From positions 1 through 37,884 of the forward strand of contig JADHYX010000208.1 of assembly GCA_027604685.1 (NCBI GenBank): a stretch of DNA of 37,884 bases, given 5' to 3'. Origin of the DNA: Lobulomyces angularis (taxonomy: Eukaryota > Chytridiomycota > Chytridiomycetes > Lobulomycetales > Lobulomycetaceae). The notes beneath the pieces are model-generated. The model ran no database searches. It saw only the letters and a program-made list of their open reading frames with translations, and was not told the DNA's origin. Shown here piece after piece: positions 12,424-23,837 of this stretch. How positions within the stretch are numbered: position 1 is the stretch's first letter; every line of letters starts with the position of its first letter. A program made the position numbers and the translations under genes.

Positions 12424-13077
12424 TTAACTATATTCCAAAACTCTCTTTTGATAAGGAGTTCTATTCTTAACAATGGTTAATCCAGCTTTTTTCCAGGCTC
12501 CAATTCCTCCTTCTAAATTGAAAACATTTTTATAGCCTAGTTTCTGTAAAGATTCCGCTGCTAATAGAGAACGAACTCCACCTGCGCAATAAACAATAAT
12601 TTCATCATAAGGATCTGGAATAATTCCCTCCACATCCCTTTCCAAACAACCTATATCCAACTTTAATAAAACTTTAATAAACAGCCGAACCTCTTCCAGT
12701 GTATGTTGCATATGGAATATGATATTCATTCCATTCATAAGTTTCACGAACATCTAGCACGTGTATATTTTGAGGTTTCCCATCTACATGACCAGCAAGT
12801 TTTTGGTCTAACTGAATTGCTGTAATGGCTAAAACAAAAATTAAATTCACAATTTAATATCTATTATACAAGGAATAACTGGCTTAAGTTTTGCAATATA
12901 ATCAGTAAACATTCCTCGTTGAAACAAGCACTAAAAATAGTTATTAAAGCTTGTTTTAAAAACGGTGAAAAATAAAGCAAAAAATCTTTAGGTATTCTTA
13001 TTGATTTTAGAAATTCAAAATTACAATGAGAAACTTACTGTAGAGAAACTTCTATTTGAAAAAACTTTTCTTAACAT
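12424..13077 (-). CDS. Mitochondrial single-domain rhodanese (sulfurtransferase)
   Basis: Predicted thiosulfate-type sulfurtransferase of 154 aa. Exons: 13077-13039, 12930-12870, 12828-12691, 12650-12424. The first exon encodes MLRKVFSNRSFST, an Arg/Ser-rich amphipathic start typical of a mitochondrial presequence. The rhodanese fold is clear: HVLDVRETYEWNEYHIPYA, then RGCLERDVEG, then the six-residue active-site loop C101-A-G-G-V-R106, then FNLEGGIGAWKKAGL. The nucleophilic cysteine is present. The intron at 12690-12651 is only 40 nt, and its acceptor was chosen because it alone restores the RGCLERD frame. The exact sulfur donor and acceptor cannot be told from sequence. Confidence 0.88.
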
Positions 13078-13245
13078 GCTTAAATAAATTATTTTTTTTA
13101 CATGTATCACCAAATTTATAATTTAACATTAAGAAAATGTAGAAGTTAATTCTGATGCTAAACAATAATACAAGATATATAAAAACTACATTACAATTAT
13201 AGAACGTTAGCAACTACTACAAAGAAGTTGCTTTATGTGTATTAC

Positions 13246-16200
13246 TTAAAAGGTGAAATGTTTTTCAACACTTTTGTCACAACTATATTGATCGTCATGA
13301 TCTATTAAGTGAAGAGCATCAAAACTGGAAATGACACTGGTACTTCTTACTATTCCCAGCCCATTTGCAACTGCACTTACCTCTTTATTATCAAAAAAAA
13401 CTGTTGTAGCAAGAACGCCTGCTTCTTTTGCTCGCTTAACTGCTTTTTTAATTTTTTTCCTTTCTTCCTTAAGCTGATTCCACGGAAATAGCAATTTTTC
13501 TAATCATTCAATATTAATTTTTTTTAAAAATTTAACATACTAATTATAAAGATTTCCCAACAAATTGAAAAAACACTGTTGATGATTGCAAGAACAAAAA
13601 GCCAAATACGGTAATCTGCTGATACTTCACGTAGACTCAATACAAATTTTACTTGAGATGCCACAAAAGTTCGTTCTTCTCCTATAAAGAATAGCCAACT
13701 CAACAGTGTGGCAGCAACGATGAGGAACAACAAGTACCCTGTATTTGTCCAAAACGGTTTTCTATGTGAAGACCAAATTGAAAACGCCAAAGATATGACA
13801 AGGCTAAGTAATTAAAGGTTGTTAAAAGAAAACTCAAACTATTAACTTACTATTGTACATGAGAAAACATCCATGTTGTTGTTGTTTCATAACTTGAAAC
13901 TAAATAATTTTGAGAAGGAAATGATATTTTTTCTGAAAAGTTACCTAGAACATGAAATTCTGGAGTTGTATCAGCCTCGATATTGATTGGATAACAGGGA
14001 TATATAGTTGTAACAGGAGCACTGCTATTTAAAGGCAGCATAGTAGCATCATCCAAACCAGAAACAGCTCTTCTACAATGTATATAATTTAGCTTTGCAA
14101 TAGATCATTTTTAAATACTTTGCACTGCAAAACCAACTTTGACCAAACAGTATAGCGGTTTGCATGTAAAAGAATATAATGTAAATGACTACTTGCCCTA
14201 GGATAGAACTTAAGATCTGAATATTAACTAGATTCAGGATAGGCTGAGTCTTGCTTAGTTTCTCAATAGGTTCGGTTAAGCACATTAATAATGCTGAAAA
14301 TAATACTAAAAACAAATCATCGAACAAAAATTGATTGTTGCTTAAACTTGTTTCGAATCCATAAAGCGTAGCACTCATTGTTAATTGAATAATGGGATAC
14401 AGTGTCATATACTAGAATTACATTTAACGTATGCACTCCAATTGAAAATTACCTTAAAAGCTACAAAACTTGTTTCTAACGCACATCTTCCTTCCCGCAG
14501 CAAGATAGGAATATCGGATATTGATTTTGAAGCAGAAGTGAAGGGACTAAAAAGTAAATTTTAATTAAATAAAAAGAAATTGTTACGCAATCATTGAAGC
14601 CTCAGTGTCAGATAACGCTAGGCCAACATTGGCAGCCTTTAGAGCGCCGCAGTCGTTTGTACCATCACCACACATCCCAACACCTATAAAAGCAGCATAT
14701 TCATATTAAAAGAATTTTTTTTTTTTTTTACAAAAGCCGTTTCCTATTAGAGCCTCAACTATCCAAGTCTTTTGATCTGGTTTGGCCCTGGAAAATATTC
14801 TAGTTCTACATATTAACCTACAAAAAACATATTCAAAAACTATTGCATTTCATTCACTTACCAGTTAACAAATGTCTTATTGTGAAGTTCCTGTATGGAT
14901 TGAAGAGCCGCTCCCGACATTGCAATATCTATTTGATCTGAACTAGTATTTAAATATTCAGATAAATTTTCCAATGGAAAGTATTCGGCGTTTTCAATAT
15001 TTTTGGAAGCTGTAAAGACTACTTCTCCATGGCGATTTAAATCGATGACAACTACTGATGAGCACAATTTTAATTCTTTTGCCACATGAACTGCTGTTAA
15101 ACTATTGTCTCCAGTTATTATAACTGATCTAATTGCTGCAGAAGACAATTCTTTAATTGTGTCTCTACTTTCCTTTTTCAAAGGATTTTCCAGTATAAAG
15201 AATCCTAAAAACACTAATTTGTATTCAACGTTTTCTCTTTTGATAGAATCAATATCTAATTGACTTAGGGAATCTGTTTTTTCTGATAATATTTTACATG
15301 CACATGCTAAAACCTATTGAAAATAATGGATTAGTCAATATTTTTTTGTTTCTTACGTAGAAACCCTTTGACGCGTAATGGCTACCGAAAAATTTAAAAA
15401 CTTTTTTACAAGAGAATATATATTGACATACTTTAACTTTGATATAAAATCTTCGGGTACAGTAGATGGGTCACAGATGTTTCTTATAGACTCCGGTGAG
15501 CCTAAATTGAATTAGTTTTTATTAACATTATGAATATCACAAATACCCTTGGAAAACAAGATAACTTTATTTTCAATAAAGTTGGCGCACACGACAGAAT
15601 GTCGTTGAACCTGAGCTTCGAAATCAAACCTTTTTATAGTTTTTAAATAATTTTTTGTTGAATCATCAGTGGGGATGAAGGATTCACCGATAACAGAAAT
15701 TTTCTCTCCACTTGGTGTTATAAAGTAGGGTTCTTTCTGAGAAAATTGCCAACCTGATGCTTTTAACATCTCAACATCAACAGAATGTCCTATGTTGACA
15801 TTGTTCACAACATTTATGCCATGGCAAGTTGACAAACATTGAAATAATAAAGTTTCGATATCTTCTCTTGTGACTTTACTTTCAAATAACCTAAACTTTC
15901 CTTCAACTGAATACAGACTACCAATCCAAGAGAGGGCTGAAGTGGTTAATGTTCCCTAACGAATGTTAAAAGAACTTTTTTTACAGGTTATTATTTTTAC
16001 TGTCTTATCCCAACACATTAAATCTACAGAACCAGCAAAATTAATCCTCTCTGGATCAATACAGAATATTTTTTTTTTTTTTAGCCGGGTAAGTGAAAAT
16101 CCTGAATAATGTAAATGACACTACTTAATAAAAAACTAACCTATTCCAACAGTCAATACTAAAGGAAGTGCTGGAGGTACTGCAATAGTAATTAAATCAA

Positions 16201-17812
16201 ACGATTGAACTAAAATTTCCAAAATCGGTGTTTTATTCTTTAACCTAGAGGATTTTAGATAAAAAACACAGGTTACAAACCTTACCCTTGAGCAAGATTA
16301 TTTATAAATGCTATCAACGCAACAATTGATAGCATAAACAAAAATTTATAGGCATCTTGATAAAATTTAAATTCTATTTCATTTGGGTATAATATTGACC
16401 TAAAAAGGTTTCCTTTTGTAGAACTAAAACCTATCACATTAAATAAAAATGCTTAATTGAAGATTTTATTGCATAACGAAATTACCTGTAGAGACTACAA
16501 TTCCAATAGCGGAATCTTTTAATAAAAAATCCAAGTTATTATTGAATTCACTAGTTTGTGTGCTGCTGTTCTTGGGTTTTTTATATGATAAAATTTTTGA
16601 GCCACAATAGAGGAGATACTTTTTATGTCTCTCCATAGATAATTCTTCTTGCCGCGTTTCAACTGTGGACAGGGACGATTTTACAACTGGTATTGATTCT
16701 CCTGTCAACGAGGATTCATCAACTACAAGAGGAAAAATTACAAATAGGCTTTTAAGAAACAATTCTTACCAAGGACCGATAGTCCCTGCACTAATATCAT
16801 ATCACAACCAACTAGACAATTTAAAGTGCCTTCTTCGCTAGGTTTGCCACTATTTAGAACTACCGCATCTCCAACGACCAGATCCTTTACAGAAATATTT
16901 TGAATGTTTTTGTTTCTTAGGACAGATACTGAATGAGCACCAACTGCGAGAGATCGTAAATTATTTTCATTTAATCTTGTTGAATAGACCTCCCAAAATA
17001 CTGAACCGATACTCATTAGAATTATAATCATCGAATAAGTATAATATTTTTCAATTATCCCTAAAAAAACATGAACTTTCAATAAAGATACACTAGGTTT
17101 GTTTACTAACATAAAATTGTTGAAAAAAGTTGAAAAACATAGAAGGGATGGAATAATTTATCAAAAAGCAAGTCAATTATAGGTGAAGGTTGAATTTCGA
17201 TATCGTTTTTTCCATTAAATTCTAACAAAAATTTTGCCTCCTCTTCACTTAAACCATATTTCATTTGTGAAATTTCCATTAAATTTTTTTTTAATTTAAC
17301 ATCAATTCTCTGAAATGAGCTTTGTATCTCTTTATAAATATATCTCTGACGTCTAAATTCAAAATATTTAATATTATTATGTTGGTAATTGCTTTCAGTT
17401 GAAGCTAAACCAAATAATGCCATAGATTCCCAAGATAAATTCAATGTCTTTATTTCAAGTTCTTCATAATGACTTCTTTCTCCTGGTGTTAAAACCAATA
17501 CAGATGTAGCGTCTCGAAACTTGTCTGAAGCAACCTTAAGAATATTAATTATGAGTTGAAATGTAGTTTCAATACTTTTGAAAATGACACTCTGAGTTTA
17601 GGATACTGTTTTGCAATGATTGGTAATATCCCAAAACTAAGGAGGGATGATATGCAATATAACATATATTTTGGTTTATATTCTTTGTAACCTTCGATTG
17701 ACACATATTCTGGCGGTAAGTACTGCAAATCAATCACATCATTCGGATCTTCTTGAGAATACCTGTACATTTCCAAGGTAGTTGAATTGTCCTCCAATTT
17801 CGAGTAGTCCAT
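13246..17812 (-). CDS. P5B-type P-type ATPase (ATP13A2/Ypk9-like)
   Basis: Predicted polyamine/lysosome- or vacuole-type transporting ATPase, 1267 aa over 18 exons: 17812-17576, 17534-17111, 17060-16770, 16722-16486, 16430-16286, 16244-16141, 16101-16001, 15955-15547, 15501-15432, 15381-15357, 15313-14862, 14817-14732, 14683-14587, 14546-14453, 14411-14119, 14072-13851, 13803-13541, 13499-13246. Motifs in order: LTGES (323-327, actuator), PPALP (468-472) in the fourth membrane segment, phosphorylation site D511-KTGTLT, GDGTND (866-871), then several C-terminal membrane segments. PPALP is the P5B signature; P5A (Spf1) has PPELP. P5B members such as ATP13A2 export polyamines from late endosomes/lysosomes, and yeast Ypk9 is vacuolar. 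The C-terminus ends in a Lys/Arg-rich tail. Exon 10 is only 25 nt. Confidence 0.93.
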
Positions 17813-17860
17813 GTTCACCAGTCTTAGTCTAATTTAAACTCCGCAACTTATGTTTTTTTT

Positions 17861-17888
17861 GGCAAGGTGTTTCTGGCAAGGTGTTTCT
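17861..17888. repeat. 14-bp tandem duplication
   Basis: Two exact copies of GGCAAGGTGTTTCT lie head to tail. They sit about 50 bp upstream of the P5B ATPase start codon, so they are within its likely promoter or 5' UTR. Confidence 0.85.
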
Positions 17889-17978
17889 CTGCATTAAAAA
17901 ATTACCTTTTAATATGTGTTAAGAGAAATTTACTCTTTTCGAAATATAGATTTTCTTGTGCATTAACCAGTTGTATCT

Positions 17979-18062
17979 AAAATTTGAAAGTGACAATGTC
18001 GTTTTGTATCAAAAATCTGGAAATGACAATGTCGTTTTGTATCAAAAATCTGGAAATGACTG
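17979..18062. repeat. ~33-bp tandem repeat, about 2.5 copies
   Basis: The unit begins AAAAATCTGGAAATGACAAT and ends GTCGTTTTGTATC. One diverged copy, one exact copy and a truncated third copy lie in direct tandem. The location is about 170-250 bp upstream of the P5B ATPase start. Confidence 0.85.
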
Positions 18063-18299
18063 TCCTTCAAGTCTAGTTTACGAGTATTAAATTGGTAGGA
18101 TTTATTAAGGAAAGAAATTTTTACAACTGTTATGTTCTATAACAGAGGAAAATTTTTATTAAAAAAGAACTCTCATAATATTTTAATTGAGTTTACTCAA
18201 CTTATTTGAGAAAACTAATTAACTCCATATGGAACAACGGGAAATTATAAAAGAGAAACCAAAACAAATATTAAAATTTACATTATTAATGAATTGTAC

Positions 18300-18440
18300 T
18301 TCTATGTGAACACCATTAGCGAACAAAAACTAATACTGGGCAAAAGAAAATGGATTCAGCATACTTGAAAAACAAGGTATTTTATTAGATATCAAAAGTG
18401 AAGATTGCCATGAAAATTATAGTGAACATGGGAACATTTT
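18300..18440 (+). pseudogene. Tc1/mariner-like transposase relic, candidate
   Basis: One frame reads ANKN, an in-frame TAA, then YWAKENGFSILE, continuing to a stop near 18440. This resembles the stretch just before the last catalytic residue of Tc1/mariner DDE transposases, where HTAN.. is followed by WxKENGI..L. The sequence after it no longer matches the expected WPxxSPDLNPIE motif, so the copy is decayed. No terminal inverted repeats were found. Similarity is judged by eye over about 20 residues and could be chance. Confidence 0.35.
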
Positions 18441-18539
18441 TAAAGAGTAAACTTGCATTGTTTTCACTGTGTAACTTAATATTTTTATTAGAATGGAGTT
18501 TAAAGAAGTTATTAAAAGTTGCTAAAGAAAAGTGTTACT

Positions 18540-18674
18540 TTGCTAAAAGGTTGCTTAAGAAAATTGTTAAGTTGCTAAAAGGTTGTTTAAGAAAATTGTT
18601 AAGTAAGTTGCTAAATGGTTACTTAAGAAAATTGATAAGCAAGTTGCTAAAGGATGCTTAAGAAGGTTTTCAAG
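18540..18674. repeat. 32-36 bp minisatellite, four copies
   Basis: Four direct copies start TTGCTAAA(A/T)GG and contain CTTAAGAAAATTG. Approximate limits are 18540-18571, 18572-18607, 18608-18643 and 18644-18674. The two middle copies are 36 bp, so they keep the reading frame, and the last is more diverged. In the forward frame opening at 18398 or later ATGs the repeats encode Lys/Leu-rich helical units such as LLKGCLRKLLSK. Whether this is translated is unknown. Confidence 0.85.
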
Positions 18675-18689
18675 AAAGTTGTTAAAAAC

Positions 18690-18905
18690 TTGAAACCCCG
18701 CATCGCGTTGTTGAAAATAATACACGTTTCCACATGTTAATTGGTGGAATTGGCAGCAGAGGCGAGCACTGTTGCCTGACAGCGCCGCCGGGAAATTGGA
18801 GCGCAGCTTGAAGCGCAGTTGTGTTCAATTTATTAAAACAAGTATTTCTTTTTATTTTCAACCAATGGTTGCCTTTTTCCGCCACCAATGCTTGTGGCAC
18901 TTTTG
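18690..18905. promoter_or_regulatory. GC-rich island upstream of the Kcs1-type gene
   Basis: In 18751-18820, 44 of 70 bases are G or C by count, far above the surrounding DNA. It holds GCGCAG repeated six bases apart and several CpG steps. It lies about 220-430 bp upstream of the kinase ATG at 19126. A minus-strand ORF of 83 codons crosses it but has no recognisable domain. A promoter element, a foreign insertion or a degenerate gene fragment are all possible. Confidence 0.35.
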
Positions 18906-19125
18906 ATGGCGCTAAAAAATGAATTTTTTTCAAAATTTTTAGAAATCTTTTCTCGAAAAAAAAATATTTTTTTTAAGTATAAAATTTTAAAATTATTTGT
19001 TATTTTAAATATTTTATTTAAATTTTTTTTTCTTCTTTTTTTTATTATATATTAAATTCTTTTTTATTAAAAATACCAAAAAAAAGAAATAATAATAAAT
19101 TTATAGAGTAATAAAAAAAATAAGG

Positions 19126-21517
19126 ATGTTTTTAGCTTCAACGACAAATTCATTTTTATCTACTGACTCTCCAAAACCAATCGATATCATTGATATTGAA
19201 TACAATTCTAACAATCCTATTAGTAGAATTGGGAGCAGCAAATCTTTATCAAACCACTCCCCCACAAACTCAATGTACTCAATTTCAAATCAACGCTTAC
19301 TTCTAAAACAATGTCGCTCACTCTCTTTTACCAAAGATATTGTTGATGACTTTGATGACGACGATGAAAACTTTAGTTTAAATTTACAAGAGAGCAACTT
19401 ATTAAACTTTTTAAATAACGATGCTAAGCCCTATTTTAAAAATGATACCTATTTACACTCTTTACCTTTAACTCCTTTTTCTGACCAAGTGGTATATTTT
19501 AATGTTTAATTTTCTTTTATTTAACATGTCTTAAAGGGTGGACACGCTTCATTTTTGCGTTTTTCAGAAAAAGCTCTTTGTAAACCTTTAAATCCGAATG
19601 AAAGAGATTTTTATGAAATTGTTGAAACAAAACATCCTGAACTAAATCCATATGTCGCAAGATGCTTAGGACCTGTAACAGTTTCCTTTAATACCAATAA
19701 CAATAAAGATGGTCAAGTAGATATTGATTGGATTGCTCCTCCTTTAATTATTTTAGAAGAAAATCAACATATATTAAATTATAATGATGAAGATGAGAGT
19801 GAAGATGAATCTTCTTTTAATATAAATAATAATAACAATGATTTTATTAATTCTCCTCTTTGTTATAATACAAAATATGTCAATATATCTTCACCACCTG
19901 CAAAGTGTAATATATCAAAATTAAATAGAAAGTTACGAAATAAGGTTTTTAAAGAAGCACTATCACCAAATTCTCTTAGAACAAGATTTGCTCAGTTGAA
20001 ATTTACTGAAGGAGCTATAAAAAAAAACAGTTCAATTTTAAATTTAAAGGCGATTGATGCTAGTAAAAGTAATGGTGATATTTCTTTGCTGGATAGTAAA
20101 TCCACAGCTGTTAACATGAAAACGTATACTTCTTCTAAAGTTTCTGCAAATAAGGTTTGTTCAACAAATAAGAAGGAAAAATTGCAAGATTTGGATAAAG
20201 AAAACTGTAATGCAAACGAAAAACAACGAACAGAAGACATTTTTGCAATGTCAGAAGATGATGAAATTTCAGATAAAAAAAATACGTTCAATTATATGAA
20301 TGAAAATGAAGACGAAGAAGCTGTTTCCTTGCGAAAAAATAAATTTAAAGCAATCTCGTCATCAAACACTCATCATAGTGTTGATGAATTATCATCTTCA
20401 GGTGAATCCGGGCTAAATTTTAATCCGTGGTCATTGCATTGCTATTCAAACCAAATTCAAAAAATAAGAAAAAGCGAATCGAATGATTTGAAGTCGATGG
20501 GTGGAAATTCAAGTAACAATGCTTCTTCATTAGGAGATTTCAGTTCATTTCAGTTTTTATTATTGGAAGACTTAACTGTTGGTAAATATATAATTTTTAC
20601 TTCACATTTTATTTTTTCATATTATATAAATCAAATTTGTTAAATTATATAATGTATTTTTAATTTTCATATTATATCGCAGGAATGAAGCACCCTTGCA
20701 TATTAGACTTAAAAATGGGTACTAGACAGCATAGTATTAATTCTACTTTTCAGAAAAAAGTTAGTCAAGAAAAAAAATGTGAAAAGACAACAAGTAAAAA
20801 TCTGGGAGTACGAATTTGTGGAATGCAGGTATGTTTTACTTCCTAGTTGTTTTTTTCACTAAAATATAATATTAAAAGGTTTATAAAAAAAATACAAAGC
20901 AGTATCAATATTTGGATAAATATGTAGGCAGAAATATAAATCAACAAAATTTTACCTCAAACTTAAAACAATTTTTACATGATGGACAAAAAATTTTGAT
21001 AAACTTAATACCAGTTATACTAAAAAAATTAAAAAACTTACTAAAAATCATAAAAATTTTACCAAATTGCAGGTTCTACGCTTCAAGTTTACTAATTTTA
21101 TATGACGGAGGCAGCTTAGACGAAGAAAATGAATACGAAAAGATAAATTTCAAAAATTTTAATTCTCCTGAAGTAGCAGAAGAAGAAGATCTTGATGATT
21201 CCAAAGTTAAAATGAAGATGATCGATTTTGCACACTGCATTTCAAATGCGAATCTTTTAAAAAGCAACAATAACAACTTGAACATTCTTGATCAAAATAA
21301 TGATACTTCACCTCAAACTCCTTTGCTGAGTACAATACCATCTGACTTAAGTAATAACCCCAATTACGCAGAAAACTGTGCAAATGAAGATGGTTTTATT
21401 AAAGTTAATTATCCTCCAACTACCAGGGGCCCTGATAATGGCTATATATTGGGTTTAATAACCTTAATCAAAAGTTTTGAAGAAATTTTAATTGAAGCCA
21501 ATTCTGCAACTATTTAA
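19126..21517 (+). CDS. KCS1: Inositol hexakisphosphate kinase (Kcs1/IP6K type)
   Basis: Makes inositol pyrophosphates by phosphorylating IP6 (5-position in the family). Four exons: 19126-19491, 19537-20581, 20683-20828, 20879-21517; 731 aa. The catalytic fold is split: [12 protein letters not shown] spans the first intron, [14 protein letters not shown] spans the second. The inositol-kinase signature PxxxDxKxG appears as P475-C-I-L-D479-L-K481-M-G483 followed by TRQ; SSLL lies at 588-591 and the metal-binding IDFA at 634-637. A long low-complexity Ser/Asn/Asp-rich insert (about residues 175-450) separates the N-lobe pieces, as in yeast Kcs1 (1050 aa), and the N-terminal extension is shorter. 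The 3' end is convergent with the NagA-type gene, with a 10-N gap between them. Confidence 0.93.
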
Positions 21518-21548
21518 ATTTAAAAAAATAAAAATAAAATAAAAAAAA

Positions 21549-21558
21549 NNNNNNNNNN
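21549..21558. other. 10-N assembly gap
   Basis: Ten Ns are flanked by an A-rich run on the left and a T-rich run on the right, between two convergent genes. True gap size is unknown, and homopolymers or a hairpin probably stopped assembly. Confidence 0.98.
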
Positions 21559-21822
21559 TTTTTTATGTTTTATTTTTTTTTTAATATTTTTATTTTTGTA
21601 TATAAAATTTTAGTTATATTTAACTTAGTGTATGTTTTTTTTTTTTCTTCTTTACTATTATTGATTTCAAAGATTTAAAGTAATAAAAAAATTTTTATTG
21701 TAATAAAATGAATACTTTTAAAGCAATTACAAATATTGTAAAATAAATAAAAACAAAAAATAAATGTAGCAGAAAAAAACAAAATAAATTGAAATGCATC
21801 AAAGAAAAAAATTTTTTATGGT
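21559..21822. other. Convergent 3' region
   Basis: AT-rich DNA with T runs and AATAAA-like hexamers on both strands. It probably contains the 3' UTRs of the Kcs1-type and NagA-type genes. I see no ORF that can be supported. Confidence 0.4.
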
Positions 21823-23517
21823 TTACTTGTTTAAAGGAAATTCTATTCCAGCCACAAAAACCTTTTTAACATTTAAATCATCGTCTAAAAATATTATATC
21901 CGCATCATTTCCTTCACTTAAAATTCCCTTTTTTATTATTTTTTTAAAAAAAAATATTATTTTTTTTGTTATATATTTGGTATACCTTTTTATTCTGAAC
22001 TCCTAAGGCTTTCGCTGGATTTATTGTAGCACTGTTAATTGCTTCAACTATACTGCATCCTGTAAATTTTCTAAAATTTCTAGTGTTTTAAAAAATTATA
22101 AGTTAAACATGAAAAATCTATTAATTCAAAAAATTTACTTAACACTATCATCCATGGTAATCTTTGAGCCTGCTAAGGTTTCGGTACCATTTATGAATAC
22201 ATAATCTTCGGAAACTGTTTGATATTACAAAATAAGTTTTGGTAAAAATATTGATACCTTTTGCCTCCATTTCACCTAGTTTATAAATTCCATCAGATAA
22301 CCCTGCAGCAGCCATTGCATCCGTGACAATGATCGCTCCTTTAGGATGACTTGAATATGCAATTTTTACTATTACCAGGAAAAAAATTAATTCTGGATTG
22401 AAAACTTATTTTAGCATACCAGAATTTGGGTGTGAATGAATTCCATCACAAATTAAACCGTAATATGGTTTCTGATGAATAAATATTAGCTTACAATTTT
22501 ATTAGAAAATGTTACTTTGATATTAAAAGATCCCAGTAAGCCAACTGGGCCAGGGTCTCTATGGTGGAATGCTTGCATGGCATTAAACAAATGAGTAACA
22601 AGAGTTGCACCGTTTTCTATCGCTCTTTCGGAGTCTTTGACGGAAGAACTGGTGTGTCCAATAGAAACAACAATATTTCTTTTTACTAATTCACTAATGG
22701 TATCGTTAACTCCCTCAACCTCTGGTGCTAATGTTATTATTTTTATATTGTTTAAATTTTTCATTCCGTAAACTTCTTGAAAATCTTTTATTCCATTAGT
22801 GGCTGATTTTAAAACTTTTTCTTGATGAGCTCCTTCAATATTGGATTAAAATTTTGTACGTTTCTACAACTGTTTACCTTTTTTTTCTGGAGCGATAAAA
22901 GGACCTTCACAGTGTACACCTAGTATCTCTGCTCCATCTTTTACGCTGCCCTTTCTTTGGCGTATTTTTGGCAGAATCTATAATCAAGCAAGCTAATAAG
23001 TTTTTTGTTATATGGTGCTTACATTCTCATAAATCTTAGAATCTGAAGAAACTATTGTAGGACAAAATGAAGTACAACCTCTTTTTAACAACTCCTTAGA
23101 TACTATCTTTAATCCTTCAACAATATCAACGTCTGCAGTAAAATCCACTCCAAAACCACCATTAATTTGTATATCAATGTATCCTGCCAAAAAAATTAAA
23201 ATAATTAAAAAAACAAATTACCTGGGGAAACTATTAAGTTGTTACAATCTAAAATTTGCATTGTGTTTAATCTTGACCAATTTCTTTCTTGAAAAAAAAT
23301 TTTTTGACCATCTAAAATTTTTCTGTATATTAAGTTCAATTAAAACAAAAATTTGTATATTTTTTTCTTACCCATTGGTAACATCAATAAATAAAACTTG
23401 GTCACTTAGTAGTTCTTCCTTAATTATTAATCTGCAGTTTATCAATTTCAAAATCTTCACATCATTATTGGAATTGTCCACCTTGTCATTCGTATTCAAA
23501 ATAGAGGATGTTGTCAT
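21823..23517 (-). CDS. nagA: N-acetylglucosamine-6-phosphate deacetylase
   Basis: Converts GlcNAc-6-phosphate to glucosamine-6-phosphate plus acetate in the cytosol. Ten exons: 23517-23372, 23322-23222, 23183-23023, 22977-22878, 22832-22495, 22471-22420, 22368-22258, 22214-22139, 22079-21986, 21927-21823; 427 aa, normal for the family (AMDHD2, fungal Dac1). Amidohydrolase landmarks: YIDIQINGGFGVDF, metal site GVHCEGPFIAPEKKGAH, GHTSSS, THLFNAM, GIHSHPNS, VTDAM with the catalytic Asp, GSKITMDDSV, and the C-terminal GILSEGNDADIIFLD. The donor after 22495 (GTAAGC) was preferred to an in-frame upstream GTAACA; the alternative removes seven codons. Divergent from the deaminase gene that acts next in the pathway. 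Confidence 0.94.
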
Positions 23518-23837
23518 AATTTTAGATATTTTTTAATTTAGTTTTAATTTTTTTTTTCCAAAAATTATATCTAAATTTTTTAATGTCCAAAAAAGAATCT
23601 TTTTACAGGAAAAAAGAATTGAAAAAGAAAAGAATATCTTTGTTTCAATAAGGTTCAATTTTGATCATTCTACACATCAAACCATCAATCTACATAATTC
23701 ATATATAGCTTCTGAATGGTTGCCACCAGATTCATTAACAATTGGATTGATTCCTCTCTCACACTAAAAACTATGTGTCCACATGTCAAGTTGATAGACA
23801 AAAAAATTTTTTTTTTCAAGTAGTATAAAAAACAAAA
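23518..23837. promoter_or_regulatory. Shared divergent promoter of the GlcNAc genes
   Basis: The 320 bp between the deacetylase ATG (minus) and the deaminase ATG (plus) must contain both promoters. An ATTGG (CCAAT on the other strand) lies at 23741-23745. No operator could be defined. Co-regulation by GlcNAc is an inference from pathway and layout, by analogy with the Candida NAG cluster. Confidence 0.5.

Larger units (their letters stand above)
17813..18299. other. Gene-poor spacer upstream of the P5B ATPase
   Basis: No supportable ORF. It holds the ATPase promoter and 5' UTR plus two small tandem repeats described separately, and leads into a transposase relic. Confidence 0.4.

Noticed and set aside
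18398..18661. Forward ORF over the minisatellite as an antimicrobial-like peptide gene
   Set aside because: Open frame is a product of the tandem repeat; no signal peptide, promoter or homologue can be shown.
18682..18933. Minus-strand ORF of 83 codons across the GC-rich island
   Set aside because: No domain, no splice context and low likelihood of being a gene; its openness is explained by local base composition. Kept as a compositional anomaly only.
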